Shown: positions 8,690 to 17,209, counted from the first letter of the stretch. The stretch is DNA of 64,000 nucleotides from Shimia sp. (GCF_022448905.1 NZ_JAKVCW010000002.1:248001-312000); one strand, 5' to 3'. Made by a program: numbers and translations. Notes: a model not told the origin generated them from the sequence alone.

Positions 8690-9574
8690 ATGAGCGAAGA
8701 CCTGATCTTCTCGTTACTATCTGAAAACATCGTGATCCTGCTGGCCGCAGTGTTCCTGATTGTTGTGGTTCTGAAAGGTGTGCGCATCGTGCCGCAATCG
8801 GAAAAACACGTGGTGGAACGCTTTGGCCGCCTGCACTCGGTGCTTGGGCCTGGCATCAACTTTGTTGTGCCGTTTCTGGACGTGGTGCGCCACCAGATCT
8901 CCATTCTGGAGCGTCAACTGCCCAACGCCACCCAAGACGCGATCACCAAAGACAACGTGCTGGTGCAAATCGACACATCCGTCTTCTACCGCATTCTGGA
9001 GCCGGAGAAGACCGTGTATCGCATCCGTGACGTGGACGGCGCCATCGCCACCACCGTGGCTGGTATCGTACGGGCCGAGATTGGTAAAATGGACCTTGAT
9101 GAGGTGCAATCCAACCGCGCCAGCTTGATCTCTTCCATTCAGGCCATGGTGGAAACCGCCGTGGATGACTGGGGCATCGAAGTTACCCGCGCCGAAATCC
9201 TCGACGTGAACCTCGATCAGGCCACCCGCGACGCCATGCTGCAACAGTTGAACGCCGAACGCGCCCGCCGCGCTCAGGTGACCGAAGCCGAAGGCCAAAA
9301 GCGCGCGGTAGAACTGCAAGCCGACGCCGAGCTTTATGCCGCAGAGCAAACCGCCAAAGCCCGCCGCATCGAGGCCGAAGCCGAAGCCTACGCCACTGGC
9401 GTTGTGGCCGAAGCCATCAAAAATAACGGCATCGAAGCCGCGCAATATCAAGTCGCGCTGAAACAAGTCGAGTCGCTGAACGCCCTTGGCAATGGCGATG
9501 GCAAGCAAACCATTGTCCTGCCCGCCGCTGCTCTGGAAGCCTTCGGCGACGCCTTCAAACTGCTGAAAGGATAA
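8690..9574 (+). CDS. SPFH/Band 7 membrane protein (stomatin/QmcA-like)
   Basis: A 294-residue SPFH protein. An N-terminal membrane anchor (VILLAAVFLIVVVLKGV, about residues 12-28) is followed by the Band 7 domain (VRIVPQSEKHVVERFGR onward). An Ala/Glu-rich coiled coil (about residues 190-245) then leads to a short hydrophobic C-terminus. Such proteins form membrane-bound oligomeric scaffolds and are usually paired with an NfeD-like partner, which follows 3 bp downstream here. A GGGGAGAG ribosome-binding site precedes ATG 8690. Confidence 0.92.
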   Translation: MSEDLIFSLLSENIVILLAAVFLIVVVLKGVRIVPQSEKHVVERFGRLHSVLGPGINFVVPFLDVVRHQISILERQLPNATQDAITKDNVLVQIDTSVFYRILEPEKTVYRIRDVDGAIATTVAGIVRAEIGKMDLDEVQSNRASLISSIQAMVETAVDDWGIEVTRAEILDVNLDQATRDAMLQQLNAERARRAQVTEAEGQKRAVELQADAELYAAEQTAKARRIEAEAEAYATGVVAEAIKNNGIEAAQYQVALKQVESLNALGNGDGKQTIVLPAAALEAFGDAFKLLKG

Positions 9575-9577
9575 CCC

Positions 9578-9853
9578 ATGACAGACCTTCTCACAGCTTG
9601 GTGGGTCTGGCTCGCCGCCGCTCTGGTGCTGGCAATCCTAGAAGTTCTGGCCCCCGGTTTCATCTTCCTCGGCTTTGCCATCGGCGCCGCTGTGGTGGGC
9701 CTGGCCCTCCTGGGCCCGACCCAACTCCTGTCGGTCCCGATGATCCTGCTGGCCTTTGCCGCTCTCAGCCTTGTGGCCTGGCTGGTCCTGCGCAAGCTCT
9801 TTGCCCTCCCAAAGGGGCAAGTCAAAACCTTCAACCACGACATCAACGACTGA
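9578..9853 (+). CDS. NfeD-like membrane protein
   Basis: This 91-residue protein has two to three hydrophobic segments (WWVWLAAALVLAILEVLAPG, FLGFAIGAAVVGLALLG, MILLAFAALSLVAWLVL) and ends in a short basic tail. It matches the short NfeD1b-like form that lacks the C-terminal OB domain. It starts 3 bp after the SPFH gene, the standard SPFH-NfeD pairing for a membrane scaffold complex, and is followed by a strong terminator. Confidence 0.85.
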   Translation: MTDLLTAWWVWLAAALVLAILEVLAPGFIFLGFAIGAAVVGLALLGPTQLLSVPMILLAFAALSLVAWLVLRKLFALPKGQVKTFNHDIND

Positions 9854-9864
9854 TTGATAAAAGC

Positions 9865-9892
9865 GGGGCCCACGGGCCCCCTTTTGCTTTTT
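9865..9892 (+). terminator. Terminator of the SPFH-nfeD operon
   Basis: GGGGCC at 9865-9870 pairs with GGCCCC at 9875-9880 around a CACG loop, followed by C, TTTT, GC and TTTTT. It lies just after the nfeD stop. Confidence 0.85.
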
Positions 9893-9936
9893 GGCGGCGA
9901 AAGTTAGGCCAGTCACCCGCACAATTTCACACCTCC

Positions 9937-9979
9937 GTGAAACAGCCACGATACCGACGCAATACCGATGCGCCAAATT
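9937..9979 (+). repeat. GAAACAG/ATACCGA dispersed element, copy 1
   Basis: The motif reads GTGAAACAG, then CCACGATACCGACGC and AATACCGATGCG. ATACCGA occurs twice with an 11-base period. Related copies lie at 42100-42141 and, inverted, at 52188-52216. This copy lies between nfeD and the sufT-like gene, about 75-115 bp before the latter's start. Confidence 0.6.
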
Positions 9980-10052
9980 CACCCATTCCGCCCACTGGAC
10001 GAGACGTGCCAGTTTTCCTATATGAAACTCTCAGGTTATGGCAGGACACAGT

Positions 10053-10427
10053 ATGACTCAGGCTCCCGATCCAAGTTCCGATCCCGTAGAAGGCACCCCG
10101 CTGATTGCGCCCTCCAGCGTCGATCACCCGTTGCATGAGCAAATCGTCGAAGCCTGCCGCTCCGTCTATGACCCGGAAATTCCGGTGAACATTTACGACC
10201 TTGGCCTGATCTACACCATCGAGATCAGCGAAGAGAACGACGTAAACGTGATTATGACCCTTACTGCGCCGGGTTGCCCTGTCGCCGGTGAAATGCCAGG
10301 CTGGGTGCAAGAAGCCGTGGCCGGTGTTGGCGGTATTCGTACCGTTGAAGTCGCCTTGGTCTGGGAGCCCCCGTGGGGCATGGAAATGATGAGCGACGAA
10401 GCCCGCCTTGAACTGGGCTTTATGTAA
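10053..10427 (+). CDS. sufT: SufT-type iron-sulfur assembly protein (DUF59/MIP18)
   Basis: A 124-residue MIP18/DUF59 protein. The core DPEIPVNIYDLGLIY near residue 44 and TLTAPGCPVAGEMP with its conserved Cys are typical. SufT-type proteins help maturation of Fe-S proteins in the cytoplasm. ATG 10053 is preferred to 10038 because AGGACA lies 5-6 bases upstream. The A-type carrier gene follows 28 bp later. The pair is not next to sufBCDS in this window, so it is either a detached fragment of the suf system or an independent unit. Confidence 0.85.
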   Translation: MTQAPDPSSDPVEGTPLIAPSSVDHPLHEQIVEACRSVYDPEIPVNIYDLGLIYTIEISEENDVNVIMTLTAPGCPVAGEMPGWVQEAVAGVGGIRTVEVALVWEPPWGMEMMSDEARLELGFM

Positions 10428-10455
10428 CTTCTCAAACGGTTAGAAAGGAAAGTCG

Positions 10456-10854
10456 ATGTTTGGCATTCCCGGAAAACAAGCTGTGACCATGACGCCAGCT
10501 GCGATCAAACAGATCGCCAAGCTCATGGACAAAGAAGGCCACGCCGGTCTGCGGATTGGCGTGAAAAAAGGCGGCTGCGCGGGCATGGAATACACCATGG
10601 ACTACGTAACCGACCGCGATCCGCATGACGAAGTGGTCGAAACTGACGGCGCCGTGGTGATGATCGCCCCCATGGCACAGATGTTCCTGTTTGGCACCGA
10701 AATCGACTATGAGGTCTCGCTTCTCGAAAGCGGGTTCAAGTTCAACAACCCCAATGTCTCTGACGCCTGCGGCTGCGGCGAATCCATCAAATTCAAGGAC
10801 ATGGACGAACTCTCCGAGCAAGTTGCGGCAAACGGTGCGCCAAAACTGACCTGA
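10456..10854 (+). CDS. sufA: A-type Fe-S cluster carrier (HesB/IscA/SufA family)
   Basis: A carrier of 132 residues. The three ligand Cys are visible in GGCAGMEY and in the C-terminal DACGCGES. These proteins bind a [2Fe-2S] or [4Fe-4S] cluster and pass it to apoproteins. A GAAAGGAAAG ribosome-binding site precedes ATG 10456. It forms a two-gene unit with the DUF59 gene. A C-terminal stretch of about 20 residues after the CGCGES motif is slightly longer than in minimal family members. The name sufA, rather than iscA or erpA, rests on the SufT neighbour. Confidence 0.88.
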   Translation: MFGIPGKQAVTMTPAAIKQIAKLMDKEGHAGLRIGVKKGGCAGMEYTMDYVTDRDPHDEVVETDGAVVMIAPMAQMFLFGTEIDYEVSLLESGFKFNNPNVSDACGCGESIKFKDMDELSEQVAANGAPKLT

Positions 10855-10923
10855 CGGCCTTGACCTAGGCCGCCCTGCCCCGCATGACTTGCGCAACAGG
10901 TCATTTCAGAAAAGGGGCACGTC

Positions 10924-11667
10924 ATGCGACGCAAGCTGGCAGCAGGCAATTGGAAAATGAACGGCACCGCCGCCGCACTGGCGGAGCTTGAGGCCTTGGC
11001 CTCGCTGGCGACCTCTGATGGCACCGACATCCTGATCTGCCCCCCGGCAACATTGATTTCACGCGCCAAAGACGTGGCAGGTCCGGTAGCCATTGGCGGA
11101 CAGGACTGCCATGCCAACACCAGCGGTGCGCACACAGGGGATGTGGCCGCGGACATGCTGAAAGACGCCGGCGCCTCTCACGTCATCCTCGGTCATTCTG
11201 AGCGCCGCGAAGACCATGGCGAACGCGACGAAGACGTGCGCAGCAAAGCCAAGGCCGCCTGGGACGCAGGCCTTGTGACCGTGATCTGCGTGGGCGAAAG
11301 CCTGTCAGAGCGCGAGGCTGACAACACGCTCGACATCATTGGCGGCCAATTGGCCGGCTCCATCCCAGACGGCGCGACAGGCGAAAATCTCGTGGTGGCT
11401 TATGAGCCGATCTGGGCGATTGGCACCGGCAAAGTCCCCACAATGAGCCAGATTGGCGAAGTACATGACTTCATGCGCATGCGCTTGGAGCGCCGCTTTG
11501 GCGAAGGCGTCGGCCGCACCGTGCCCCTGCTCTACGGCGGGTCGGTGAAACCCAGCAACGCCGAAGACATCTTTGCGGTGTCCAACGTGGATGGCGCACT
11601 AGTGGGCGGCGCCAGCCTGAAGGCCAGCGACTTCGGCGCCATCATCACCGCACTCGACGCAAGCTAA
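10924..11667 (+). CDS. tpiA: Triosephosphate isomerase
   Basis: This 247-residue TIM barrel interconverts dihydroxyacetone phosphate and glyceraldehyde 3-phosphate. Catalytic Lys11 lies in AGNWKMNG, the electrophilic His in ILGHSERR, and the catalytic Glu in [13 protein letters not shown], which also carries the start of loop 6. The phosphate-binding [11 protein letters not shown] and GALVGGASL segments are intact. Length is normal. A methyltransferase gene starts 4 bp after its stop, so the two are probably co-transcribed. Confidence 0.97.
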   Translation: MRRKLAAGNWKMNGTAAALAELEALASLATSDGTDILICPPATLISRAKDVAGPVAIGGQDCHANTSGAHTGDVAADMLKDAGASHVILGHSERREDHGERDEDVRSKAKAAWDAGLVTVICVGESLSEREADNTLDIIGGQLAGSIPDGATGENLVVAYEPIWAIGTGKVPTMSQIGEVHDFMRMRLERRFGEGVGRTVPLLYGGSVKPSNAEDIFAVSNVDGALVGGASLKASDFGAIITALDAS

Positions 11668-11671
11668 CCGC

Positions 11672-12286
11672 ATGGCCAAGGCGCCGCTCTCGTCCCTCTA
11701 TGCCCAGTTTTCACACCGCTGGCACAGCGACATCACGCGCCTTGGCTACCCTGCCGCCTATGACGAACTCATGGCGGCCCTGCCTTCCACCACGCCCGCG
11801 CCAACCGTGATGGATGCAGGCTGCGGCACCGGCGCACTGGCGCAGGCTTGGCTCAAAACCAACCAGCCCCACAAGACGCTCCACATGTTGGACAGCTCTG
11901 AGGAGATGCTCTCTCAGGCCCGTGTCAACTTTTCGGCCACCCCAAAAACGGTATTTCACCAAGACATCCTTGGCAGCACCGCTATCCCCCAAAGCAGCTG
12001 CGATCTCTTGCTCTCCGCCCATGTGATCGAGCACCTCGACACACCGCAAGCCGGCCTAAGTTGGTTTGCCAGCCGCCTTCGCAAAGGCGGCCACATCGCC
12101 TTGTCAGTAAGCAAACCGCATTGGTGCACCGCTCTGGTGCGCTGGCGCTGGGGCCACAAAGCCTTCACGCCCTCAGACGTGCACAGCATGCTGACCGCCA
12201 CAGGCTTCACCAACATCCAATCCGTGCCCTTTTCCAAAGGTCCCCCCAGCCGCACCAGCTGCGGCTACATCGCTTTACGCGCCTAA
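11672..12286 (+). CDS. Class I SAM-dependent methyltransferase
   Basis: The protein has 204 residues and the AdoMet-binding motif I VMDAGCGTGALAQ near residue 46. An acidic MLDSSEEML follows strand 2, and LLLSAHVIEHLDTP marks motif post-II; this is typical of Methyltransf_11/25 enzymes such as UbiG-like proteins. The substrate is unknown. It starts 4 bp after tpiA and probably relies on that promoter. The gene is followed at once by a large inverted repeat that may terminate transcription. Confidence 0.8.
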   Translation: MAKAPLSSLYAQFSHRWHSDITRLGYPAAYDELMAALPSTTPAPTVMDAGCGTGALAQAWLKTNQPHKTLHMLDSSEEMLSQARVNFSATPKTVFHQDILGSTAIPQSSCDLLLSAHVIEHLDTPQAGLSWFASRLRKGGHIALSVSKPHWCTALVRWRWGHKAFTPSDVHSMLTATGFTNIQSVPFSKGPPSRTSCGYIALRA

Positions 12287-12288
12287 CG

Positions 12289-12360
12289 TTTGAGAGGGCC
12301 GGGTCAAGGCGCGCGCCAGCGCCCGCGCAGCGGCCTGGCCTTGACGCGGGCCGCTCAAAA
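12289..12360. repeat. 72-bp imperfect inverted repeat
   Basis: The left arm at 12289-12310 begins TTTGAGAGGGCC and ends GTCAAGGC. The right arm at 12338-12360 begins GCCTTGAC and ends GCTCAAAA. The arms are complementary except for a few positions, and the centre is extremely G/C-rich and itself self-complementary (GCGC arms). The composition resembles dispersed intergenic palindromes of Roseobacter genomes, from memory, but no second copy is in this window. It may also act as the terminator of the tpiA operon. Confidence 0.6.
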
Positions 12361-12440
12361 CTCAACCTGGATACGGTGCGTTCAGGGCACACCTGCCCCT
12401 GAACCGCTTCTCAGCAAATTTCCCTGCCCACACCCTTTCA

Positions 12441-12470
12441 AAAAGAAACGACGCCCCATGTGGAGCGTCG
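12441..12470 (-). terminator. Terminator of the TRAP transporter operon
   Basis: On the minus strand CGACGCTCCA pairs with TGGGGCGTCG (one mismatch) and is followed by TTTCTTTTTG. It lies about 55 bp beyond the dctM stop. Confidence 0.7.
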
Positions 12471-12524
12471 CCTCTCATCTCATCTGAACAAAGCGCGCGG
12501 TCGCGCTCCGTTTACTCACCTGCG

Positions 12525-13904
12525 CTATTTGGTGATGATCTCCGGTCCCATGAAGGTGTTCGGCAAGAATGTCGAAATCCATGGAATATAGGTCACCATA
12601 ATCAGGAAGACGAAGAGCACTGCGAGGAACGGCAGCGCCGCGCGTACCACAGACATCATCGGCATCCCGGCAACCCCAGAAGTCACAAACAGGTTGAGCC
12701 CCACCGGCGGCGTGATCATCCCGATCTCCATGTTGACCACCATAATGATGCCCAGGTGGATCGGATCAATGCCCAGCTCAATGGCAATCGGGAACACCAG
12801 CGGCGCCACAATCACCAGGAGGCCAGATGGCTCCATGAACTGCCCACCAATCAGCAAGATCACGTTCACCACAATCAAGAACATCACCGGACCAAAGCCC
12901 GCGTCCAGCATCGCACCTGCGATCTGCTGCGGCACTTGCTGCTCGGTCAAAACATGCTTCAGGATCAGTGCGTTGGCGATCACAAACAGCAGTGTGATGG
13001 TCAGCTTGCCCGCTTCAAACAGCGTATGTTTGGTGTCGCCATGCACAAAAGCCGTGAGCAACGCGTAAGGCTTTTTGAACAGGGAGACTTTCTGGCCACC
13101 GTTGTTCTCCGCCGCCAATGGCCCCATGTCTTTGTAGACAAAGCAGGCGATCAGGAAGGCATAGACCGCAGCAACAGCTGCCGCCTCGGTAGGTGTGAAC
13201 ACACCGCCGTAGATGCCACCCAGAATGATCACAATCAGGAACAGGCCAAAGGCAGCATCGCGACCGGAGGCAAAGATCTCGCCCCAGCCCAGCCAGTCTC
13301 CTTTTGGCAGGTTCTTGACCTTCGCCATCACGTAGATGGTGATCATCAGCATCAGACCTGCCATCAGGCCCGGGATCACACCCGCAAGGAACATCCGGCC
13401 CACGGAGACTTCCACAGCCGCCGCATAGACCACCATCACGATGGACGGCGGGATCAGGATGCCCAAAGTACCCGCGTTACAGATCACACCGGCAGCAAAC
13501 TCCTTGGAATACCCCACCTGACGCATGCCCGCGATCACAATGGAGCCGATGGCCACAACGGTTGCGGGCGAGGAGCCAGACAAGGCCGCAAACATCATAC
13601 AGGCAAATACGCCCGCAATCGCCAAACCGCCCGGCAAATGGCCGACACAGGCGATGGAGAAGCGGATGATCCGCCGCGCCACACCACCTGTGGTCATGAA
13701 GGACGACGCCAGAATGAAGAACGGGATCGCCAGCAGGGTGAAGTGGCCTTCAAATGCTTCAAACAGCGTGCCTGCGACCGAGGCCAATGTGGCATCAGAG
13801 AAGAACAGCAAGAACAGGATCGAGCTGAGGCCAAGGGACACCGCGATCGGCACACCGATCAGCAGGAGGCCAATGACCATGGAGAATAGTAGAACAACTT
13901 CCAT
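12525..13904 (-). CDS. dctM: TRAP transporter large permease DctM
   Basis: A 459-residue DctM-type polytopic membrane protein. Many hydrophobic segments and the conserved GSSPATVVAIGSIVIAG and IPPSIVMVVYA motifs of the family are present. It forms the sodium-coupled translocation channel of a TRAP importer with DctQ. It is somewhat longer than the usual 425-430 residues because of a hydrophilic loop near residues 245-275 (YKDMGPLAAENNGGQKVSLFK region). Its ATG overlaps the dctQ stop by one base. The substrate is probably a C4-dicarboxylate or related carboxylate. Confidence 0.93.
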   Translation of the reverse strand: MEVVLLFSMVIGLLLIGVPIAVSLGLSSILFLLFFSDATLASVAGTLFEAFEGHFTLLAIPFFILASSFMTTGGVARRIIRFSIACVGHLPGGLAIAGVFACMMFAALSGSSPATVVAIGSIVIAGMRQVGYSKEFAAGVICNAGTLGILIPPSIVMVVYAAAVEVSVGRMFLAGVIPGLMAGLMLMITIYVMAKVKNLPKGDWLGWGEIFASGRDAAFGLFLIVIILGGIYGGVFTPTEAAAVAAVYAFLIACFVYKDMGPLAAENNGGQKVSLFKKPYALLTAFVHGDTKHTLFEAGKLTITLLFVIANALILKHVLTEQQVPQQIAGAMLDAGFGPVMFLIVVNVILLIGGQFMEPSGLLVIVAPLVFPIAIELGIDPIHLGIIMVVNMEIGMITPPVGLNLFVTSGVAGMPMMSVVRAALPFLAVLFVFLIMVTYIPWISTFLPNTFMGPEIITK

Positions 13905-14569
13905 CAGTCGTGCTCCCCTTGAAGTGCACGCACTTCTTCAATTTCGTCTTCCACCTCGTGGCTCGCCACTAGACGGTCGGTCTGACCGCGGAAAATCTGC
14001 ATGGTCGCTTGGAAGAAGCGATAGGTCAGCAGCAGCATGCCAATTGGCAGCACGATATACGGCACCACTTTGGGCAGCTTTTCGTACTCATCGCCGTAGT
14101 TGATCAGGTCCTCAAGGAACTGGAACATGCCAATCATCGGCACGTCCTGCACCTCATAGAAGGACTGGCTGCGGAACTTCTCGGCAAACCCGGTCGGGAA
14201 CCAGCGGCCGGAGGTTGGCGGCAGGTCTGCAAAAACCGCCCAGTAGTCATAGGCGCCTTTCAGCATCAGCACCGCATAGGCCAGACAGGCCGCCGCCGCG
14301 ATCAGGCCAATGATGCGCGCCACGGCCGGGCTGACCATATTGATGATCACATCCACGCCCAGATGCGCATGTTTCTTGACCGCATAAGAGGCGCCCAGAA
14401 GCACCAGCCAGGCAAACAGGAAGACGGTCGCTTCCAAGGCCCATAGAATGTTGGAGTTAAAACCGAACCGGGCAATCACATTGGCAAAGGTAATCAATGT
14501 CATCATGCCCAGAAAAAACGCGATCAGCGTTTCTTCAATCCGGTCCACAAAGGTATGCTTGGTTTGCAT
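13904..14569 (-). CDS. dctQ: TRAP transporter small permease DctQ
   Basis: A 221-residue DctQ-type protein with four membrane segments. The first (EETLIAFFLGMMTLITFANVI) is followed by the family's NILWALEA and W(L)VLLGASYAVKKHAHLGVD motifs. An unusually long loop of about 55 hydrophilic residues lies between segments 3 and 4 (around FPTGFAEKFRSQSFYEV). I chose ATG 14569. A TTG start at 14602 would place the initiation region inside the hairpin at 14605-14630. It is translationally coupled to dctM. Confidence 0.9.
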   Translation of the reverse strand: MQTKHTFVDRIEETLIAFFLGMMTLITFANVIARFGFNSNILWALEATVFLFAWLVLLGASYAVKKHAHLGVDVIINMVSPAVARIIGLIAAAACLAYAVLMLKGAYDYWAVFADLPPTSGRWFPTGFAEKFRSQSFYEVQDVPMIGMFQFLEDLINYGDEYEKLPKVVPYIVLPIGMLLLTYRFFQATMQIFRGQTDRLVASHEVEDEIEEVRALQGEHD

Positions 14570-14600
14570 TGTCCCGCGTCCCGTGAGTGTTTTTGTTTGC

Positions 14601-14630
14601 AAAACGGGCGGGCCATTTGCGGCCCGCCCG
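14601..14630 (-). terminator. Intercistronic hairpin/attenuator between dctP and dctQ
   Basis: A perfect 10-bp stem, CGGGCGGGCC at 14605-14614 and GGCCCGCCCG at 14621-14630, has an ATTTGC-type loop and is followed on the minus strand by TTTTGC. It lies 28 bases after the dctP stop. Such hairpins usually lower permease expression relative to the abundant binding protein, by partial termination or by protecting the dctP mRNA 3' end. Confidence 0.75.
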
Positions 14631-14658
14631 CTCTGTGATTTTAAGTTAAGTCAAAGAC

Positions 14659-15663
14659 TTACATGGAGGCGTTGATCGCCTGTGCCGCATCAATGTTCTC
14701 TTGACCCACATCGTCGGAGAACTTGTCCCATACCGGCTTCATGGTGTTTACCCACTCTTCGCGCTGTGCCGCGTCCAGAGTGCGGATGGTGCCACCGGCG
14801 TCGATGATGGACTGCTTCGCCGCTTGGTTCACCGCATAGGATTCTGCGTTCCGGGTGGCGGTTACTTCGTTGAAGATGGTCAGGAATTCTTCACGCACAT
14901 CCGCTGGCAGGCTGTCGAGCCAGTCCACGGAAGCCACAACCAAATAGTCCAGAATGCCGTGGTTGGTTTCGGTCACACCGTCCTGCACTTCGAAGAACTT
15001 CTTGCCGTAGATGTTGGACCAGGTGTTTTCCTGACCGTCCACAACGCCCTGCTGCAGCGCGCCATACACTTCGGAGAAGGCCATCTTCTGTGGGGAGCCA
15101 CCCATGGCTTCCATTTGTGCAACCAGCACGTCAGAAGACTGTACGCGGAACTTCAGACCGTTGGCATCCGAAGGCACGTTCAGCGGCACGTTTGCGGACA
15201 TCTGCTTCATGCCGTTGTGCCAGTAGCCCAGACCCTGCAGGCCGCGGCGCTGCATGCTGTCCAGCATCGCTTGACCGTTGTCAGACGCTTGGAACGCGTC
15301 CACAGCGGCCACGTCTTTGAACATGAATGGCAAGTCAAACAGGCGGAACTGCTTGGTGAACTTTTCAAACTTGGACAGCGAAGGTGCGGCCAGTTGAACG
15401 TCGCCCTGCAGCATCGCTTCCAGAACTTTGTTGTCGTTGTAGAGCGTGGAGTTCGGGAAAACCTCCATGCACATCTTGCCGTTCATCTCTTCGTTCACGC
15501 GCTTTTCCAGCAACGACGCGGCAATCCCTTTGGGGTGCTTGTCAGTGTTGGTCACGTGGCTGAACTTCACAACGATCTCGCCGTCGTCACAAGCTGCGGA
15601 CGCAAAGCTCGCCCCGGTCACGGTCAGCGCCAGCGCGGTGGCAGCAGTTGTCAGAAATTTCAT
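14659..15663 (-). CDS. dctP: TRAP substrate-binding protein DctP
   Basis: A 334-residue periplasmic solute receptor. The signal peptide (MKFLTTAATALALTVTGASF, cleavage after ASA) is followed by IVVKFSHVTNTDKHPKG. Family motifs include LKFRVQSSDV with the carboxylate-binding Arg and QENTWSNIY. It binds an organic acid and delivers it to DctQM. ATG 15663 is preceded by AGGAA; the open frame extends to 15702 but adds a non-signal extension. It is the first gene of the dctP-dctQ-dctM operon, followed by an intercistronic hairpin. Confidence 0.94.
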   Translation of the reverse strand: MKFLTTAATALALTVTGASFASAACDDGEIVVKFSHVTNTDKHPKGIAASLLEKRVNEEMNGKMCMEVFPNSTLYNDNKVLEAMLQGDVQLAAPSLSKFEKFTKQFRLFDLPFMFKDVAAVDAFQASDNGQAMLDSMQRRGLQGLGYWHNGMKQMSANVPLNVPSDANGLKFRVQSSDVLVAQMEAMGGSPQKMAFSEVYGALQQGVVDGQENTWSNIYGKKFFEVQDGVTETNHGILDYLVVASVDWLDSLPADVREEFLTIFNEVTATRNAESYAVNQAAKQSIIDAGGTIRTLDAAQREEWVNTMKPVWDKFSDDVGQENIDAAQAINASM

Positions 15664-16048
15664 ATCGGTTTCCTCCCAGAATTTGTCCGATGTCCTCCTC
15701 ACGCCCCTAAAGCGTGCGATGACAAAACTGTGACTGTCGGCGAAAGCCCGCTCAACAGTTTCTTTATCTTTGCGCCTATCTCTGCGTTATTTTGTTTCTT
15801 TGCAGATGGTTATGCCAAAAACGTGGTAGACCACCCGGCGCGTAAAACCATCACCCGTGCGATTTCCCGCACAGCGCTTTTGGGACTTGTGCGGAAAACC
15901 GCACAGCGACTCTGCTGGGCAGATGCGCGCCCCAGGCGCACTTCCAACGCGCCCACCCCGGGATATTTGAAATTAGAAGAAGCCCGGTCATTGACCCCAC
16001 CTTTGGGCCGCGCCAGGGTAAGGCATCGATTTTTTGTGAGCCTTTTTT
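15664..16048. other. Divergent intergenic region between dctP and the desaturase gene
   Basis: This 385-bp stretch has no convincing gene. It must hold the dctP promoter on the minus strand and probably that of the desaturase on the plus strand. I could not pick out clear -35/-10 pairs. The only recognisable element is the short repeat at 15950-15982. Confidence 0.5.
15950..15982 (+). repeat. CCCCGGGATATTT dispersed element, copy 1
   Basis: The string CCCACCCCGGGATATTTGAA followed by ATTAGAAGAAG closely matches CCCACCCCGGAATATTTCAA plus GAATGAGAAAG at 35590-35620. Similar CCCCGG-ATATTT strings are, from memory, very common between genes in Rhodobacteraceae. Confidence 0.55.
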
Positions 16049-16051
16049 GTG

Positions 16052-17149
16052 ATGACCGCCCAAGCCCAGCCCTCGCGCCCGAAAGGCATTTCGCCCCAGT
16101 CCCGCCGCCACAACGAGATGCGCAAAGCTGCGCTGGCGGCGCATCCTGAACTGGCGGCACTGTCCGGCACACAACCGCTCACAACCCTGGCACTACCGGT
16201 GTTGCTGGCGGTGCACTGGAGCATCGCCTGGCTGGTGTCCGGTCAACCGATCTGGGTGATTGGCCTCACCGCCTTTCTGATTGGACAGTTGGTCTACCAC
16301 TCTGCCGCCAGCCTCATTCACGAAACCTGCCACAAGCTGGTGTTCCGCGACCCCACGCCAAAGCTCGCCTTTGATCTTGGGTTGGAGTTCATCCTGACCT
16401 CCTTCGGCAAACAGCTCACCTACCAACACCAGCACGTCACCAGCCACCATCCCTTTGTCGGTGACTATGACAACGACTACGAACACGAGGACCTATGCGC
16501 CCTGCAAGCCCGCTTTGCCATTGGCCGCACCCATCCCGTGCTGCAAAAACTGCTCACCGCCCTGACGCTCGTCCTGCACGCACTGCCACTTGGCTCCATC
16601 TTCATCGCCGACAAAATCCTGCCACCGCTCTACGCCAAAGCCTCCGGCCGCCCCGTGCGCGACCCGCAGCCGCGTTTCACCGGCACCTCCGCCACCTCCA
16701 CCGAAATGCGCCCTTACATCGTGGTCTCCGCGCTCTCCAACATCATAATGCTCGTATTGCTGGGTCCATGGGCCCTGCTCTACCACCTCTGGTCGCTCTC
16801 CTTCTTCCTTGGCAAATTGGGCATCTCCAACCTGGGTCAATCGCTCACCGAACATCCCGGCGATGACGATGCGAACCCCACGCGCTCCACCTATGGCCCC
16901 ATCAATTGGCTGCTGTTCAACACCGGCTACCACAACGAGCACCACTCCTTCCCCAACGTGCCCTGGACCCGCCTGCCAACCCTGCACCGCACTGCCCCGG
17001 AAGTGTTTCACGCCGAGGCGGAGCGGAGTTATCTTGGCGCCTGGTGGGACCACGTGCGACAAGACTTCACCGCCTCCCGCAAACTCAAGCTACACGACAA
17101 AGACCACCTCTCCCGCTGCCAAGGCGAGAAGGCCACCCCAGCCGAGTGA
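16052..17149 (+). CDS. Membrane fatty acid/sphingolipid desaturase family protein
   Basis: A di-iron desaturase of about 365 residues. Three His boxes are present: HETCH near residue 90, HVTSHH near residue 130, and YHNEHHSFPNVPWTRLP near residue 290. The last box with its FPN(V/I)P continuation matches eukaryotic sphingolipid delta-4 desaturases (DES1/DEGS1) better than ordinary acyl-CoA or phospholipid desaturases. Hydrophobic segments lie near residues 40-75, 160-185 and 215-255. It presumably introduces a double bond into a membrane lipid chain. GTG 16049 directly precedes ATG 16052; neither has a good Shine-Dalgarno. Confidence 0.85.
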   Translation: MTAQAQPSRPKGISPQSRRHNEMRKAALAAHPELAALSGTQPLTTLALPVLLAVHWSIAWLVSGQPIWVIGLTAFLIGQLVYHSAASLIHETCHKLVFRDPTPKLAFDLGLEFILTSFGKQLTYQHQHVTSHHPFVGDYDNDYEHEDLCALQARFAIGRTHPVLQKLLTALTLVLHALPLGSIFIADKILPPLYAKASGRPVRDPQPRFTGTSATSTEMRPYIVVSALSNIIMLVLLGPWALLYHLWSLSFFLGKLGISNLGQSLTEHPGDDDANPTRSTYGPINWLLFNTGYHNEHHSFPNVPWTRLPTLHRTAPEVFHAEAERSYLGAWWDHVRQDFTASRKLKLHDKDHLSRCQGEKATPAE

Positions 17150-17209
17150 TTTGCCTCTCCCCAGCGGCAAAGCTATATTGCGCCGCAGAAACTTACGCGA
17201 GCAGACCTC

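Noticed and set aside
9931-9948. CGTGAAACA, resembling half of a ParB parS site
   Set aside because: The other half is missing and the related copies read CGCGAAACA, so it belongs to the dispersed element rather than to parS.
14602-14604. TTG start for dctQ adding 11 residues
   Set aside because: It lies at the foot of a terminator-like hairpin; ATG 14569 gives a normal DctQ start.
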